From assembly GCA_022821965.1 (NCBI GenBank), contig JAJECN010000023.1, positions 62,001-126,000 on the forward strand: DNA of 64,000 nt, in the 5' to 3' direction. Numbering within the stretch: the stretch's first letter is position 1; each line of letters opens with the position of its first letter. The translations under genes and the position numbers were made by a program. This stretch comes from Candidatus Poribacteria bacterium. GTDB taxonomy: Bacteria; Poribacteria; WGA-4E; WGA-3G. The notes beneath the pieces are model-generated. The model saw nothing but the letters and a program-made list of their open reading frames with translations, did no database searches and had not been told where the DNA came from. Positions 10,801 to 18,005 of the stretch are shown here, piece after piece.

Positions 10801-13595
10801 CACCGCCAGTCATCTCTGAAGTGTCGCCGACAGGGAATGTTGAAGGAATGTTAGAGAACAATCCTGTAATGCTCTCAGCCGTTGTGACAGATGACCAATC
10901 TGCTATCACGAGTGTGATGTTCAGCGTTGATGATGGTGAACCTATCTCGGTGTCTGCGGATCAACTCAGCGATGGTCGTGTAGAAGTTGATGCAGGTGTT
11001 TTCGCAGCGGGTATGCATACGGTGAAGCTGGTTGCGGAAAGTGAAGGTGGAACGACCGAACATCAATGGATGTTTGAAATCACGCGCGATGAAACTCCGC
11101 CTATTGTCTCCGAAGTCGCTCCTGTGGGTGTTGTTCATGGGGTCGTAGGCGATAATGATGTCGTGCTATCGGCTGTTGTGACAGACGATCATTCGACCAT
11201 CACGAGTGTGATGTTCAGTGTTGATGGGGTCGCGCTCTCTGAAGTGACTGCCGATCAGATCAGCGATGGTCGTGTAGAAGTCGCTGGTGTTTTCCAAGCG
11301 GGTGAACACACGGTTGATTTGGTTGTCGAAAGTGAAGGTGGAACGACCGAACATCAATGGATGTTTGAAATTGTTCCAGATACCACACCGCCTGTCATTT
11401 CTGAAGTGGCACCCATAGGTCTTGTGAAGGGAACCAAGGATGATAAAATGGTGACGCTCTCTGCAGTTGTAACAGATGAGCAATCCGTTATTGAGAGCAT
11501 CCAGTTCATGCTTGACGGTGTACTGGTGGATCCTGGAGTCAGCGATACGGACTTGATCGGGAATTTGAATGAGGCTGTCGCTGGCGATGGGACTTCCCTC
11601 GTTAAACGCTTGAATATCGCGCTAACTAAGAGGGATCCTGTGAAACGCAATATCACAGTCGAAGTTGACGAACCTCGCAGTTATACTGTTGAAGTCATCG
11701 CAACGAGCGAAGGTGGCACCACGAAACATAGTTGGACGTTTACTTTTGCTCGAGACACGACTCCTCCTGTTGTCTCTGCAGCGTCACCGACTGGAAAGAT
11801 CGCAGGTACCGAGGGCGACAATTCAGTTACGCTGTCCACTGTTGTAACGGATGATGAATCTGCTATCACCAGTGTAGCAATCAGCGTTGACGATGTTGAA
11901 CTTGAGACTATTACGGATCCTGTGAAGTTGAGTGCTGGTCGTATTGAAGTTGCTGGGGTTTTCCAAGTTGGTGTGCATACGGTGAAACTGGTTGCGGAAA
12001 GTGAAGGTGGAACGACCGAGCATCAATGGATGTTTGAAATTGTTCCAGATACTACACCGCCTGTCATCTCTACAGTAGCTCCGACTGGCACTGTCCAAGG
12101 TTCCAAGGGCAGCAGCAATTCGGTGCCCCTCTCTGCAGTTGTCACTGATGAGCAATCTGCTGTTGCGAGCGTAGAGTTCCATGTAGATGGTGGTGCCCCT
12201 ATCGCCGTGCCTGCTGAGCAAATTGCTTCAGGAAGCATTAAAGTAGAGGTTGATAACCTTAAAGCCGGTACGCACACTGTGAGAGTCGTTGCAACCAGTG
12301 AAGGTGGAACGACGGAGCATACTTGGACCTTTACTTTCCTCCGTGATACAACGCCACCGATCATCTCTGCAGTTGCTCCTTCTGGAGTTATCACGGGCGA
12401 TAGTTGGGTGACAATTTCAGCAGTTGTCACTGATGAGCAATCGAGCGTCGTAAGTGTGAAGTTCGGTATAGATGACAAACCGCTTCGCTCAGTCCCACTT
12501 GCACAAATCGCTGAAGGACGAGTTGAAATTGCTGATAGTTTCACAGCTGGAACGCACACCGTAAGAGTTGTTGCGATCAGCGAAGGTGGAACAACCGAAC
12601 ATTCGTGGACGTTTACATTAGTCGTTGATAATGCGGCACCTGCAATCACCTCAATTACTCCGTCTGGAACTATCCGGGGCGGACTCCCTGTCATCTCGGC
12701 AAGTGCCAGCGATGAATCGGGTGTTGATAAAATGGTTATCACCGTGTGGGATAGCAACGGTAAAGAGGTGAAGGGCAAGACCCAAGATGATGGTGAGAGC
12801 GATGTCGAAGGTATCACCCGCTTGGATTTCAATCTTGAAAAGCCCCTTGATGAGGGGACTTACACGATTGAGGTCCGCGCAACGGATACGATCGGCAACT
12901 CTGCCACAGCAAAGGGAAGTTTCTCAATCGACTTCGATACTGCTGCTCCTGTTATCACGATGGCATCGCCGCAGAATGAGGCACGCCTGATTGAACGTCG
13001 GCCGCAGATTTCGATAACCTACGCTGATGCTGAATCCGGTGTAGATGTTGATTCTATCCGCTTTGTTTTCGACGATAAACTGATTAACCTCGCACCGAAC
13101 CAGAAGTCGGCATCACAGGTTATATATACCCCACCTGCCGATCTCGCTTTCGGGCAACATACAGTCAAACTTGAAGTATCCGACATGGCGCATAAAGAGG
13201 GCAACGTTTCTGAAAAGAGTAGTGGTGCCCGTAAGGCAAACATGGCGGTTCATGAGTTTACATTCTTTGTTGAGAGTGAGGAAGGCCCAGTATTGGCATC
13301 GCGTCCGATTAACGCACCCAATCCGTTCAAGGACAATACCCGTATTTCCTTCACACTGACCCGACAATCCACGGTGAGTATTATCATTTATGATATGACG
13401 CTCCGTCCGGTTCGAGTCCTTGTGGATAACGAGGTTTGGGATGCAGGCGAGTACGTTGGCAAAGGCGCAATCGGTTGGGATGGAACTACCACCGCTGGTG
13501 AAGATTTAGCTCGAGGCGTTTACTACTGTCAAATTATAGTGGCAGACGGTTTCGAGCCAGAATATGCCATACTCAAACTCGCACTGACGCGCTAA
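4863..13595 (+). CDS. Giant secreted multi-Ig-domain surface protein with T9SS/FlgD-like C-terminal domain
   Basis: A 2910-residue exported protein, likely a surface adhesin or structural protein. It has a Sec signal peptide (residues 1-27, cleavage likely after VFG), an acidic N-terminal region, then ten copies of DTTPPV (about residues 143-202). Two near-identical modules of about 324 residues follow (NPDSGAPQGT at 1030 and 1355; DVGPLGPT at 1182 and 1506). About seven Ig-like repeats of 90-125 residues (about 1980-2600) begin with linkers such as DTTPPVIS and share EGGTTEH. The last 94 residues, from NAPNPF at 2817 through WDGTT to RGVYYC, match the FlgD-Ig/T9SS type A sorting-domain pattern. 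AGGAGG lies 8 bases before the ATG. A PorV-like gene follows. Ligand unknown. Confidence 0.9.
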   Translation: MKKRTLVCFLIFTLCVFYTSIPNTVFGQEGEASLAVKVRDKYIDLFQREDVKALLPEILDGLKTAEIDDIGGTIDLAISLINAGQSATLQAVAQGQGITITDDHVKLLSDPDVQALLQDEDVKTLLQDPAAIDELAGLLLPGDTTPPVDTTPPVDTTPPVDTTPPVDTTPPVDTTPPVDTTPPVDTTPPVDTTPPVDTTPPVGPFAPIMPTNEALLGKSRLGGLSLNTISGKRFVEDIINALGLSGIKAEDFVDAVLAQVPKGYLPKRQIRQLLTSGDQSLAFADKNKHLDPENFGNAITPDFNDYVFLEQSSRHLTSNSLHVYTRVPSAAVGGVTFSLTDGRIVEAQQVTPDEFQRDTVPYTFRLEETLAATNLPAWPGLDDAQLFSEVALRYSHTGVEGDYIDVAMDPMVGEKGVVWETDIGIPTGTTTYYYFAVTLAEPVEFKTIDRKAVAGMDPTTVTLEAFLNATHTYRIEGWAMPDPRNLQLTDRGIVNALFDDDVRAAIGSIITSPQGSVILTKLISHQRISVNEILGAMAPRQINRVRNLIVRNANRLTEKFETAFDPMLASVFTVPHVDFETESIWVAHIDSIADDHYHLEARVYDTDGNAVDQIQQQFTVDTSAPEADIQIIPVPPVKPDGVKTFGYTNSEGIYVATAHKDGVAVPGPAVLNITGMPGQGVGPGEGYLFYQQVQLDTHGMPTSTWMPLTVESTMLASRIWTEVLNQVDEEELASFLRQNSELVGNLDAASILSLAKTTTPEALLALITPAQIQTAANNFFRGLEPFIGRFQLNEAQGVLIHKALGASIDIVDHLVPVTFEAPNTVMMPIQGAHMPLMIGDYGIRAMGIDTLFNVGSHVEPTRLRIVMPEHDKAVITGVSIGDRNGDGIVGNRWWESGHIFANTTEGVMLTLEVPEPTDHLIDHPKASILVQYKDANGDWQDIGNANLTGLDGSNSPWKVEVEWDVTDFDALVAAGNTVVMVRAVATNALTITDPNPMTFEITLDPDVHPVDPEVLALAVDETTITQTNPDSGAPQGTFTIDAYTPQRTSIESLAMDPMSDGIAALRLEIKGGEYADWTELGVSAAKGELVSDAKANDLVEAGMQEKVPSDTYQAWSFMVDTTQLADTITKDTLEAAHALATGATDENMYSVRAIAVLSDGSDDTEDPAGQPMDSFSVDNDDDVGPLGPTNLVVSNVEAFKDTAVFVDNGDGTYTVGGLVDIYDDAVNPPTATFTITPTAKRTTYETVELKVDQAALDAGVEIISESVVETAPGEFTVTVTVEIPEDTDELEATSGPYTFHALAIDVVPNVQTHNLEDGALIDTNGMPSIDVTVMNSYRPNPGILAITVDDAEVTNPDSGAPQGTVVLNGYTHEITSPPTEMVRFEVSNDGGSEWIDVGTATADNVMMLTEEELPALVADLIKAAVNGNSNTPIVSQKWSLEVDTAALLADTISAEEDFDQAHGLKPDDNPYMVRAVAITPKRPDNDETVSEDDVNTASFSVDNIDDVGPLGPTHITMIADVAGEIVANEDGSYTVGGIVAVADEPSTLQDNIAIFTIDPSARPVTYVGGKARLVRTNPDGTSTFVDSDTAFVGDTDAEVLAITINVDELDGTYTFHALAVDAFSNPQEHNLENNALIDTNGMPSITVHVVNFRVTDIMELAVIGVDGVEVETPPAEPIPLRESLKVNFNVTASKADDPNRMYTLNLDELSGASDDVLRAVPSEAAEDLEKTFSLMVTLNQLSDGLYTPHGVVTKRNGWVGFPLANIHLDNTPPAIMIKAPLEGHTISNLPTLRATYDDGDGSGVEFGGNYYPWAMAVSPDAPNMFVSLVRLKPTAGENDVVQSEVDTAVDTLVYTRKEELPGGAYQFDVTVVDRLGNTATESVAVAVDGAAPMVHIHDPASGQTFDYRRPTISGFFAGVDIGITKFTFDGSDVAPTVEGKQFSYTHPEALTDGEHILKVEVMDGDGRTAETSVTFDVAGTPPVISEVSPTGNVEGMLENNPVMLSAVVTDDQSAITSVMFSVDDGEPISVSADQLSDGRVEVDAGVFAAGMHTVKLVAESEGGTTEHQWMFEITRDETPPIVSEVAPVGVVHGVVGDNDVVLSAVVTDDHSTITSVMFSVDGVALSEVTADQISDGRVEVAGVFQAGEHTVDLVVESEGGTTEHQWMFEIVPDTTPPVISEVAPIGLVKGTKDDKMVTLSAVVTDEQSVIESIQFMLDGVLVDPGVSDTDLIGNLNEAVAGDGTSLVKRLNIALTKRDPVKRNITVEVDEPRSYTVEVIATSEGGTTKHSWTFTFARDTTPPVVSAASPTGKIAGTEGDNSVTLSTVVTDDESAITSVAISVDDVELETITDPVKLSAGRIEVAGVFQVGVHTVKLVAESEGGTTEHQWMFEIVPDTTPPVISTVAPTGTVQGSKGSSNSVPLSAVVTDEQSAVASVEFHVDGGAPIAVPAEQIASGSIKVEVDNLKAGTHTVRVVATSEGGTTEHTWTFTFLRDTTPPIISAVAPSGVITGDSWVTISAVVTDEQSSVVSVKFGIDDKPLRSVPLAQIAEGRVEIADSFTAGTHTVRVVAISEGGTTEHSWTFTLVVDNAAPAITSITPSGTIRGGLPVISASASDESGVDKMVITVWDSNGKEVKGKTQDDGESDVEGITRLDFNLEKPLDEGTYTIEVRATDTIGNSATAKGSFSIDFDTAAPVITMASPQNEARLIERRPQISITYADAESGVDVDSIRFVFDDKLINLAPNQKSASQVIYTPPADLAFGQHTVKLEVSDMAHKEGNVSEKSSGARKANMAVHEFTFFVESEEGPVLASRPINAPNPFKDNTRISFTLTRQSTVSIIIYDMTLRPVRVLVDNEVWDAGEYVGKGAIGWDGTTTAGEDLARGVYYCQIIVADGFEPEYAILKLALTR
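5289..5468 (+). repeat. Ten tandem 18-bp repeats encoding DTTPPV
   Basis: Ten in-frame 18-bp units with no spacer. Units 1 and 5-8 are identical to one another, as are 3, 4 and 9; units 2 and 10 differ by a few third-position changes. This pattern indicates recent expansion by slippage or unequal exchange. The encoded motif is the same as the linkers between the Ig-like repeats later in the same protein. Confidence 0.95.
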
Positions 13596-13610
13596 GTAAA
13601 CGGCAGTTTG

Positions 13611-13648
13611 CATATCGGGAATTGGACATTTGTCCAGTTCCCGATGTG
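13611..13648. other. Strong intercistronic hairpin
   Basis: Two 18-base arms (13611-13628 and 13631-13648) pair completely apart from two G-U wobbles, with only TT between them. No T-run follows, so it is not a classical terminator. It lies 15 bases after the giant gene's stop and just before the AAGGAGG of the next gene, where it may act in mRNA processing or stability, or limit read-through. Confidence 0.75.
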
Positions 13649-13667
13649 GACACTGAAGGAGGATATA

Positions 13668-14666
13668 ATGTTACTGACAAAGCAAATTGCTAAATGGGCT
13701 TCCAAACAGGGCCCGAAATTGCTATGTGGTTTAATACCCCTTTTCTTTCTTATCCTAGCGGTGTCACCGGTCAGTTTTGCCGGAGTGGATGCCATGCCAC
13801 ATCTACGGCTTGGTGCCGGTGCACGCTCCATTGGTTTGGGTGGTGCTTTCACGGCAATCGCCGATGATGCCACCGCAACCGTCTGGAATCCAGCGGGACT
13901 CGGCTCCGCAGAGGATTTAAGTTTCAATCTTTCAACGCAGCAACTTGATCTGGATAGAAGCCATAACTTCATCGCTTTGACGAAAGCTCTCGGTTCAGCC
14001 GGATCCATCGGACTTGCTGTAACAAATGCTGGTGTGAGTGGTATCCAGCAATATGATGCCAACGAACGCTACGGTGGTGACTTCGACTACAGCACGAATG
14101 CTTATTCCCTCTCTTATGGCATTGGTTTTGGAAGCTTCGGTATCGGTTTAACGGGTCGTATGTTGATGGATAATTTCGGTGCAGATGGCGTTGAAAACCA
14201 GAGCGGATTTGGCGGTGTAGACGTCGGACTGATGGGACATGCCCTACACATGGATATGGGTGAAGAAAAGGTTCCAACTTTCCATTACGGCATTGTTGCT
14301 AAATATCTCGGCGCAGCTCTCGGTGATGATACCGTGCCAATGGTAATCAACGTTGGTATAGCATACGATCTCTATATGGGCAACGTTGTTACATTCGCAG
14401 CGGATCTTGAGCAAGAGTTGGTTAATCTTGACCAGAGCGCGACAAGTCTAAAGCTCGGTGCTGAATATACCATACTCACTTATAAATCTACTGGTCTTGC
14501 TATCCGTGGTGGGGTTAGAGCCTCCCGCGATGTCCAAAACCTCTTCGGTGGGTTTGGGGTCAACATCGGTGGACTGCAGATTGATTATGCCATCCAAGAT
14601 GGCATGGCGAGTGAACTAAACGGCGTTGGATCAACTCACTTTGCGTCCCTCTCTTATAGCTTTTAA
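13668..14666 (+). CDS. PorV/PorQ-like (UPF0164-type) outer-membrane beta-barrel protein
   Basis: Predicted outer-membrane protein of the PorV/OmpP1-FadL-like group. After a signal peptide (about residues 1-39, ending near SFAG) comes the family hallmark RLGAGARSIGLGGAFTAIAD with ATVWNPAGLG, then alternating beta strands to a C-terminal ...ASLSYSF ending in Phe, typical of barrels. The start at 13668 is set by AAGGAGG at 13656-13662; an upstream in-frame start would run through the hairpin. In T9SS bacteria PorV shuttles cargo that carries C-terminal sorting domains, and the preceding gene encodes such a domain. The role here is inferred from that. Confidence 0.85.
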   Translation: MLLTKQIAKWASKQGPKLLCGLIPLFFLILAVSPVSFAGVDAMPHLRLGAGARSIGLGGAFTAIADDATATVWNPAGLGSAEDLSFNLSTQQLDLDRSHNFIALTKALGSAGSIGLAVTNAGVSGIQQYDANERYGGDFDYSTNAYSLSYGIGFGSFGIGLTGRMLMDNFGADGVENQSGFGGVDVGLMGHALHMDMGEEKVPTFHYGIVAKYLGAALGDDTVPMVINVGIAYDLYMGNVVTFAADLEQELVNLDQSATSLKLGAEYTILTYKSTGLAIRGGVRASRDVQNLFGGFGVNIGGLQIDYAIQDGMASELNGVGSTHFASLSYSF

Positions 14667-14678
14667 AGGAGATAACTA

Positions 14679-15542
14679 ATGAAAATAATAAGAGACACAC
14701 TGAAGTTGACACTGGTTCTGTACATTTGCGCAGCACTCAGTGGCGTTTACGTGTTATCCGCATCCGCGAAAATCACACCACACGACGGGGATGATGACAC
14801 TATGTTGGTTACCATCGTGAAGGGTGATACTCTCTGGGATCTCTGCCAAGAGCATCTCAAGGATCCGCTACGGTGGCGCGAACTGAGCAAGTATAACGAT
14901 TTCACTAATCCACATCTCATCTACCCCGGCGAAAAATTGCGCATCCCGCTTGCTATGGCAAAAGATGTCGTTACAATTGCTGAAGATGAGCTTGCCGCGC
15001 AGCAGACTGAACTTGAAAGGCTAAAGGTGGAATTAGCCGAATCCGAAGCAACACGGGATAAACTTGCGGCAGAAATTAAAGGGCTCAATGCAAGTATGGG
15101 TGAACTCAAGGCACAAATCATGGCTCTTGAGGCAAGTCTAAAATCACAAGAAAAGCTAATGGATGCCGTAAGCCAATCTAGTGATGCTGTCTCTGCGAGC
15201 GTCAAGAAAGCCCTTGAAGCTGCCAAAACTGCTATTCTTCACGAAATCACCCACCTTGACGAGCATTTGGCAGAGATGGATAAGATGATCAAAGAGCACA
15301 AAATGGCAGAGGAAGCAACAAGCGCAGCCATTGAATCCATCCAAGGGGACGTGAAAATGTTCTTGGCGAGCGTTGAAGCCAACCAAAAGGCAATCAACGA
15401 AGTCAAGATGATGCTTGAGGATGCAAAGGGTGTCCACGAGGAACTGTCCACGTCCAAACGTGCTTTGGTATTTCTGACGACTGTCGCGGCGGGTATCGGA
15501 TGGTTTGCTATTAACGCCATTGGCGGACGTAGCGGCGAATAA
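14679..15542 (+). CDS. LysM-domain coiled-coil envelope protein
   Basis: 287-residue exported protein: signal peptide or anchor (about residues 8-30), one LysM peptidoglycan-binding domain (about 43-92, from VKGDTLWDLC to YPGEKLRIP), a long coiled coil (about 98-255) and a C-terminal hydrophobic segment (about 263-280). It could bridge peptidoglycan to a membrane. AAAGGAG at 14666-14672 overlaps the upstream stop, so it is the third gene of the operon, followed directly by a terminator. Confidence 0.87.
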   Translation: MKIIRDTLKLTLVLYICAALSGVYVLSASAKITPHDGDDDTMLVTIVKGDTLWDLCQEHLKDPLRWRELSKYNDFTNPHLIYPGEKLRIPLAMAKDVVTIAEDELAAQQTELERLKVELAESEATRDKLAAEIKGLNASMGELKAQIMALEASLKSQEKLMDAVSQSSDAVSASVKKALEAAKTAILHEITHLDEHLAEMDKMIKEHKMAEEATSAAIESIQGDVKMFLASVEANQKAINEVKMMLEDAKGVHEELSTSKRALVFLTTVAAGIGWFAINAIGGRSGE

Positions 15543-15564
15543 GCGAAACCCATCACCTTTTAGG

Positions 15565-15600
15565 CAGGGAAGGTGTTTCAAACACCTCCCTGCTTTTTTT
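15565..15600 (+). terminator. Rho-independent terminator of the envelope operon
   Basis: GCAGGG-A-GGTGT pairs with ACACCTCCCTGC (one bulged A), short loop TTCAA, then six T residues at 15595-15600. It follows the LysM gene stop by about 20 bases. Confidence 0.85.
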
Positions 15601-15634
15601 ATACAATTCGCTACCGTTTAGAGGCACCGGGGAT

Positions 15635-16276
15635 ATGTCAGCAAACACCTCTAAATACCCTCAGCCTCCCTTTACTCACGCAATCATGCTCTATGGAGAT
15701 AGAGCAGGAAGTAAAGGGACATTTAGATTCGCGGGCTTCGCGTGGATACAGGACACAAAAGCCATCCTGGTGCAAGGCGATGCCCAAAGCCTAAGCAGTG
15801 CCGCGGAGTGGCGGTGTTTTCTACGCTTAACCACACTCGCGCATCGGCTCAAAAAGCCTATCATTTTGTGGAACCTACCAGTTGTGCATATCGCTACAGC
15901 ACAACGCCAGACTTCATTGGACTTCGCACAAGCAATTCAGAACGCTGAATTAGAACTTCTAAAACTGCCCCATCCTATTATCACAGTTTTTGATGAAACT
16001 TATAATCTTACTCACACACCTCCAGAGTTGATATGGAACGATGGGGTTGTACTTGTCGCACCATCAGATATCCAACCTTCTGAGCTGGAAAAAGTGAAAG
16101 TCGTGCAGCGTCCAACAGAAATCGCACCGGCAATTTTGGAACTTCTTCGTCAGGCAGAAGAAATTTCTACCACAGAATTGGTCGAAAACCGGCAAGGATC
16201 CTTGCGATTCCTCGTAGAAAGTAGAACGCAGTTCTCCTCAGATCCGCATTACAATGAGGAGACATCACATGTTTGA
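15635..16276 (+). CDS. Uncharacterised protein with faint acetyl-CoA carboxylase alpha (crotonase-fold) resemblance
   Basis: 213 residues. The block LTTLAHRLKKPIILWNLP, followed about 40 residues later by LELLKLPHPIITVFDE, mirrors the order and spacing of two strands in AccA-type carboxyltransferases (AEKF-x-PIITF and REM-x-PII). The Gly-Gly oxyanion loops that make the active site are missing, so if homologous it is probably a non-catalytic relative. It overlaps the next gene, a CDP-alcohol phosphatidyltransferase, by 8 bases, so the two are likely co-translated and perhaps functionally linked. No function can be assigned. Confidence 0.7.
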   Translation: MSANTSKYPQPPFTHAIMLYGDRAGSKGTFRFAGFAWIQDTKAILVQGDAQSLSSAAEWRCFLRLTTLAHRLKKPIILWNLPVVHIATAQRQTSLDFAQAIQNAELELLKLPHPIITVFDETYNLTHTPPELIWNDGVVLVAPSDIQPSELEKVKVVQRPTEIAPAILELLRQAEEISTTELVENRQGSLRFLVESRTQFSSDPHYNEETSHV

Positions 16277-16892
16277 AGCAAAATTAAAACCCCACCTTGA
16301 AGCATTCCTTTCTGTTCTCGCAAACAAAATGGTTGCAATCGGTATTACAGCGAATATGGTGACGCTCTTCGGGCTGGTCATAAACCTCATCGCGACCTTC
16401 TATTTCGCAACAGGTCGTCTTATTACTGGTGGGATTCTGATTCTGTTTGGGGGAAGTTTTGATATGATTGATGGCGCGGTTGCCCGTGCCCAAAGGGATC
16501 TCCGGGCATCAGGAGCACTCTTGGACTCCGTTATAGATCGCTACTCGGAAGGCTTTCTCTTCCTTGGAGCCCTCATCTATTTCTACAGTTTGGATAGTTT
16601 GTTAGGGATAATTCTCGCGTTCGGGGCATGGTTCGGTTCAATACTCGTTAGTTACGTGAGGGCAAGAGCTGAAGGACTCCAAGTGACTTGTAAGGTGGGA
16701 CTCATGCAGCGTCCTGAACGTATCATCTTATTGGGTGCTGGGACCCTGCTCCAAGGGCTACTCTGGTACAAGTTTTTAATTGTTCAAAGTACAGGAATGA
16801 TTCTGCTCTGCACACTCGGTATCCTTACCCTCACCTCACACATCACTGCCATTCACCGTCTCATTTTTTCGTACCAAGAATTGGATCGCTAA
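16269..16892 (+). CDS. CDP-alcohol phosphatidyltransferase
   Basis: Integral membrane enzyme transferring a phosphatidyl (or related) group from a CDP-alcohol to an acceptor in phospholipid synthesis. The complete signature D-x2-D-G-x2-A-R-x8-G-x3-D-x3-D is present (DMIDGAVAR ... GALLDSVID). Several hydrophobic helices surround it. The ATG at 16269 is preceded by GAGGAG at 16256-16261, giving 207 residues. The acceptor (inositol phosphate, glycerol phosphate or other) cannot be read. A second, divergent member lies at 24324-24926. Confidence 0.9.
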   Translation: MFEAKLKPHLEAFLSVLANKMVAIGITANMVTLFGLVINLIATFYFATGRLITGGILILFGGSFDMIDGAVARAQRDLRASGALLDSVIDRYSEGFLFLGALIYFYSLDSLLGIILAFGAWFGSILVSYVRARAEGLQVTCKVGLMQRPERIILLGAGTLLQGLLWYKFLIVQSTGMILLCTLGILTLTSHITAIHRLIFSYQELDR

Positions 16893-17683
16893 CCGAGCCC
16901 GAGAAGCGATATGATATCTAAATTAAAGGGCTTTAGCGCAAGGTTCGTCGCGAAGGCAAGCACAGTTACAACGAGAACCACTTTAATCCATTTTTCGCCT
17001 TTTTCGACGGCCCAATGGCTCCCAATCCATGCGCCGGTAGCATTCCCTATTGCTAAGGTTACACCTAAAGTCCAATCAACCTGCTTGTTCATGATAAAAA
17101 TACCGAGCGCAAGCACGGTATAGGCGAAGATAACCAAAACTTTAATCGCATTCGTCCGAACGAGATCAATGCCTGTCAAAAGTCGCAGAGCCGTTATAAC
17201 AAGCAGCCCCACACCCGCTTGAATGAAACCTCCGTAAATCCCGATAAAGAAGAATACAACCATTGCAATGACTTTAGAGCCTGTCCCGCTGCTTTCAATC
17301 CTATCTTTTAACCGTGCGGTCGGGTTTAGCAATGTTAAGCCGAGCATAATCAGCATCACAGCTGCGAGGATGAATTGAAACAACGCTGCATCCGTGCCAA
17401 TCGCAATTTTGGCACCTATCCCCGCACCGATAACTGCTGGGATAGCGAGTAAGAGGCCATACCGAAAATTAGAGACCCCCTTACGCCTGAAGCCTATGAT
17501 GGCACTGACGTTTTGGAAGAAAATAGCGATTCGGTTCGTCCCGTTTGCTAATATCGGATCGGAGGTGAGGAAGATAAGCATCGGGAGTGCCAACAACGAT
17601 CCGCCAGCAGCAACTGTGTTTAGGAAACCTGCGCAAATGCCTGTACCAAAGAGTAAAACCGTGTGCAAGAGGTTGAATTCCAC
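16889..17683 (-). CDS. TauE/SafE-family sulfite/anion exporter-like membrane protein
   Basis: 264 residues, about 7-8 hydrophobic helices, with the family features FLNTVAAGGSLLALPML near the N-terminus and an internal repeat (IGIYGGFIQAGVG). Members export sulfite, sulfoacetate or related organosulfur anions, which would fit a sulfatase-rich genome, but the substrate is not determined. GTG start with GAGG upstream. Its 3' end overlaps the convergent phosphatidyltransferase gene by 4 bases. Likely last gene of a minus-strand operon starting at 20040. Confidence 0.88.
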   Translation of the reverse strand: MEFNLLHTVLLFGTGICAGFLNTVAAGGSLLALPMLIFLTSDPILANGTNRIAIFFQNVSAIIGFRRKGVSNFRYGLLLAIPAVIGAGIGAKIAIGTDAALFQFILAAVMLIMLGLTLLNPTARLKDRIESSGTGSKVIAMVVFFFIGIYGGFIQAGVGLLVITALRLLTGIDLVRTNAIKVLVIFAYTVLALGIFIMNKQVDWTLGVTLAIGNATGAWIGSHWAVEKGEKWIKVVLVVTVLAFATNLALKPFNLDIISLLGLG

Positions 17684-17695
17684 TTTATTCCTCTG

Positions 17696-17974
17696 TTATT
17701 TTCTTTTTCTTGATGGATCGGATAACATCTGGCGATATTTCGCAAAACCGATGAGAATAAGGGCAATAAGGTTACCGAAAATAATGGCACTTCCGAATCC
17801 TGCTGTTACCAAAAAACCGCCGATTCGGAGAATTCCATCTCCAAATGGACATTGCCAATCTAAAATGAAAATAGCCACGGCAGGAATCAACGTGCCGAGT
17901 ATGAACCCTATCCCGGCAGCGGCACCAGCAACATTCTGAAGTTTTTTTAGCATCGGTAGTTGAACTTCAAACAT
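17696..17974 (-). CDS. Small hypothetical membrane protein
   Basis: 92 residues with two hydrophobic stretches (about residues 15-40 and 47-77) and a basic C-terminus (DPSRKRK). No family recognised. It lies 12 bases upstream of the TauE-like gene on the same strand and 31 bases after the MetE-like gene, which supports it being real and co-transcribed. Confidence 0.6.
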   Translation of the reverse strand: MFEVQLPMLKKLQNVAGAAAGIGFILGTLIPAVAIFILDWQCPFGDGILRIGGFLVTAGFGSAIIFGNLIALILIGFAKYRQMLSDPSRKRK

Positions 17975-18005
17975 CTGTATTCTTTATTATTGGCTCCGAT
18001 TTTCA

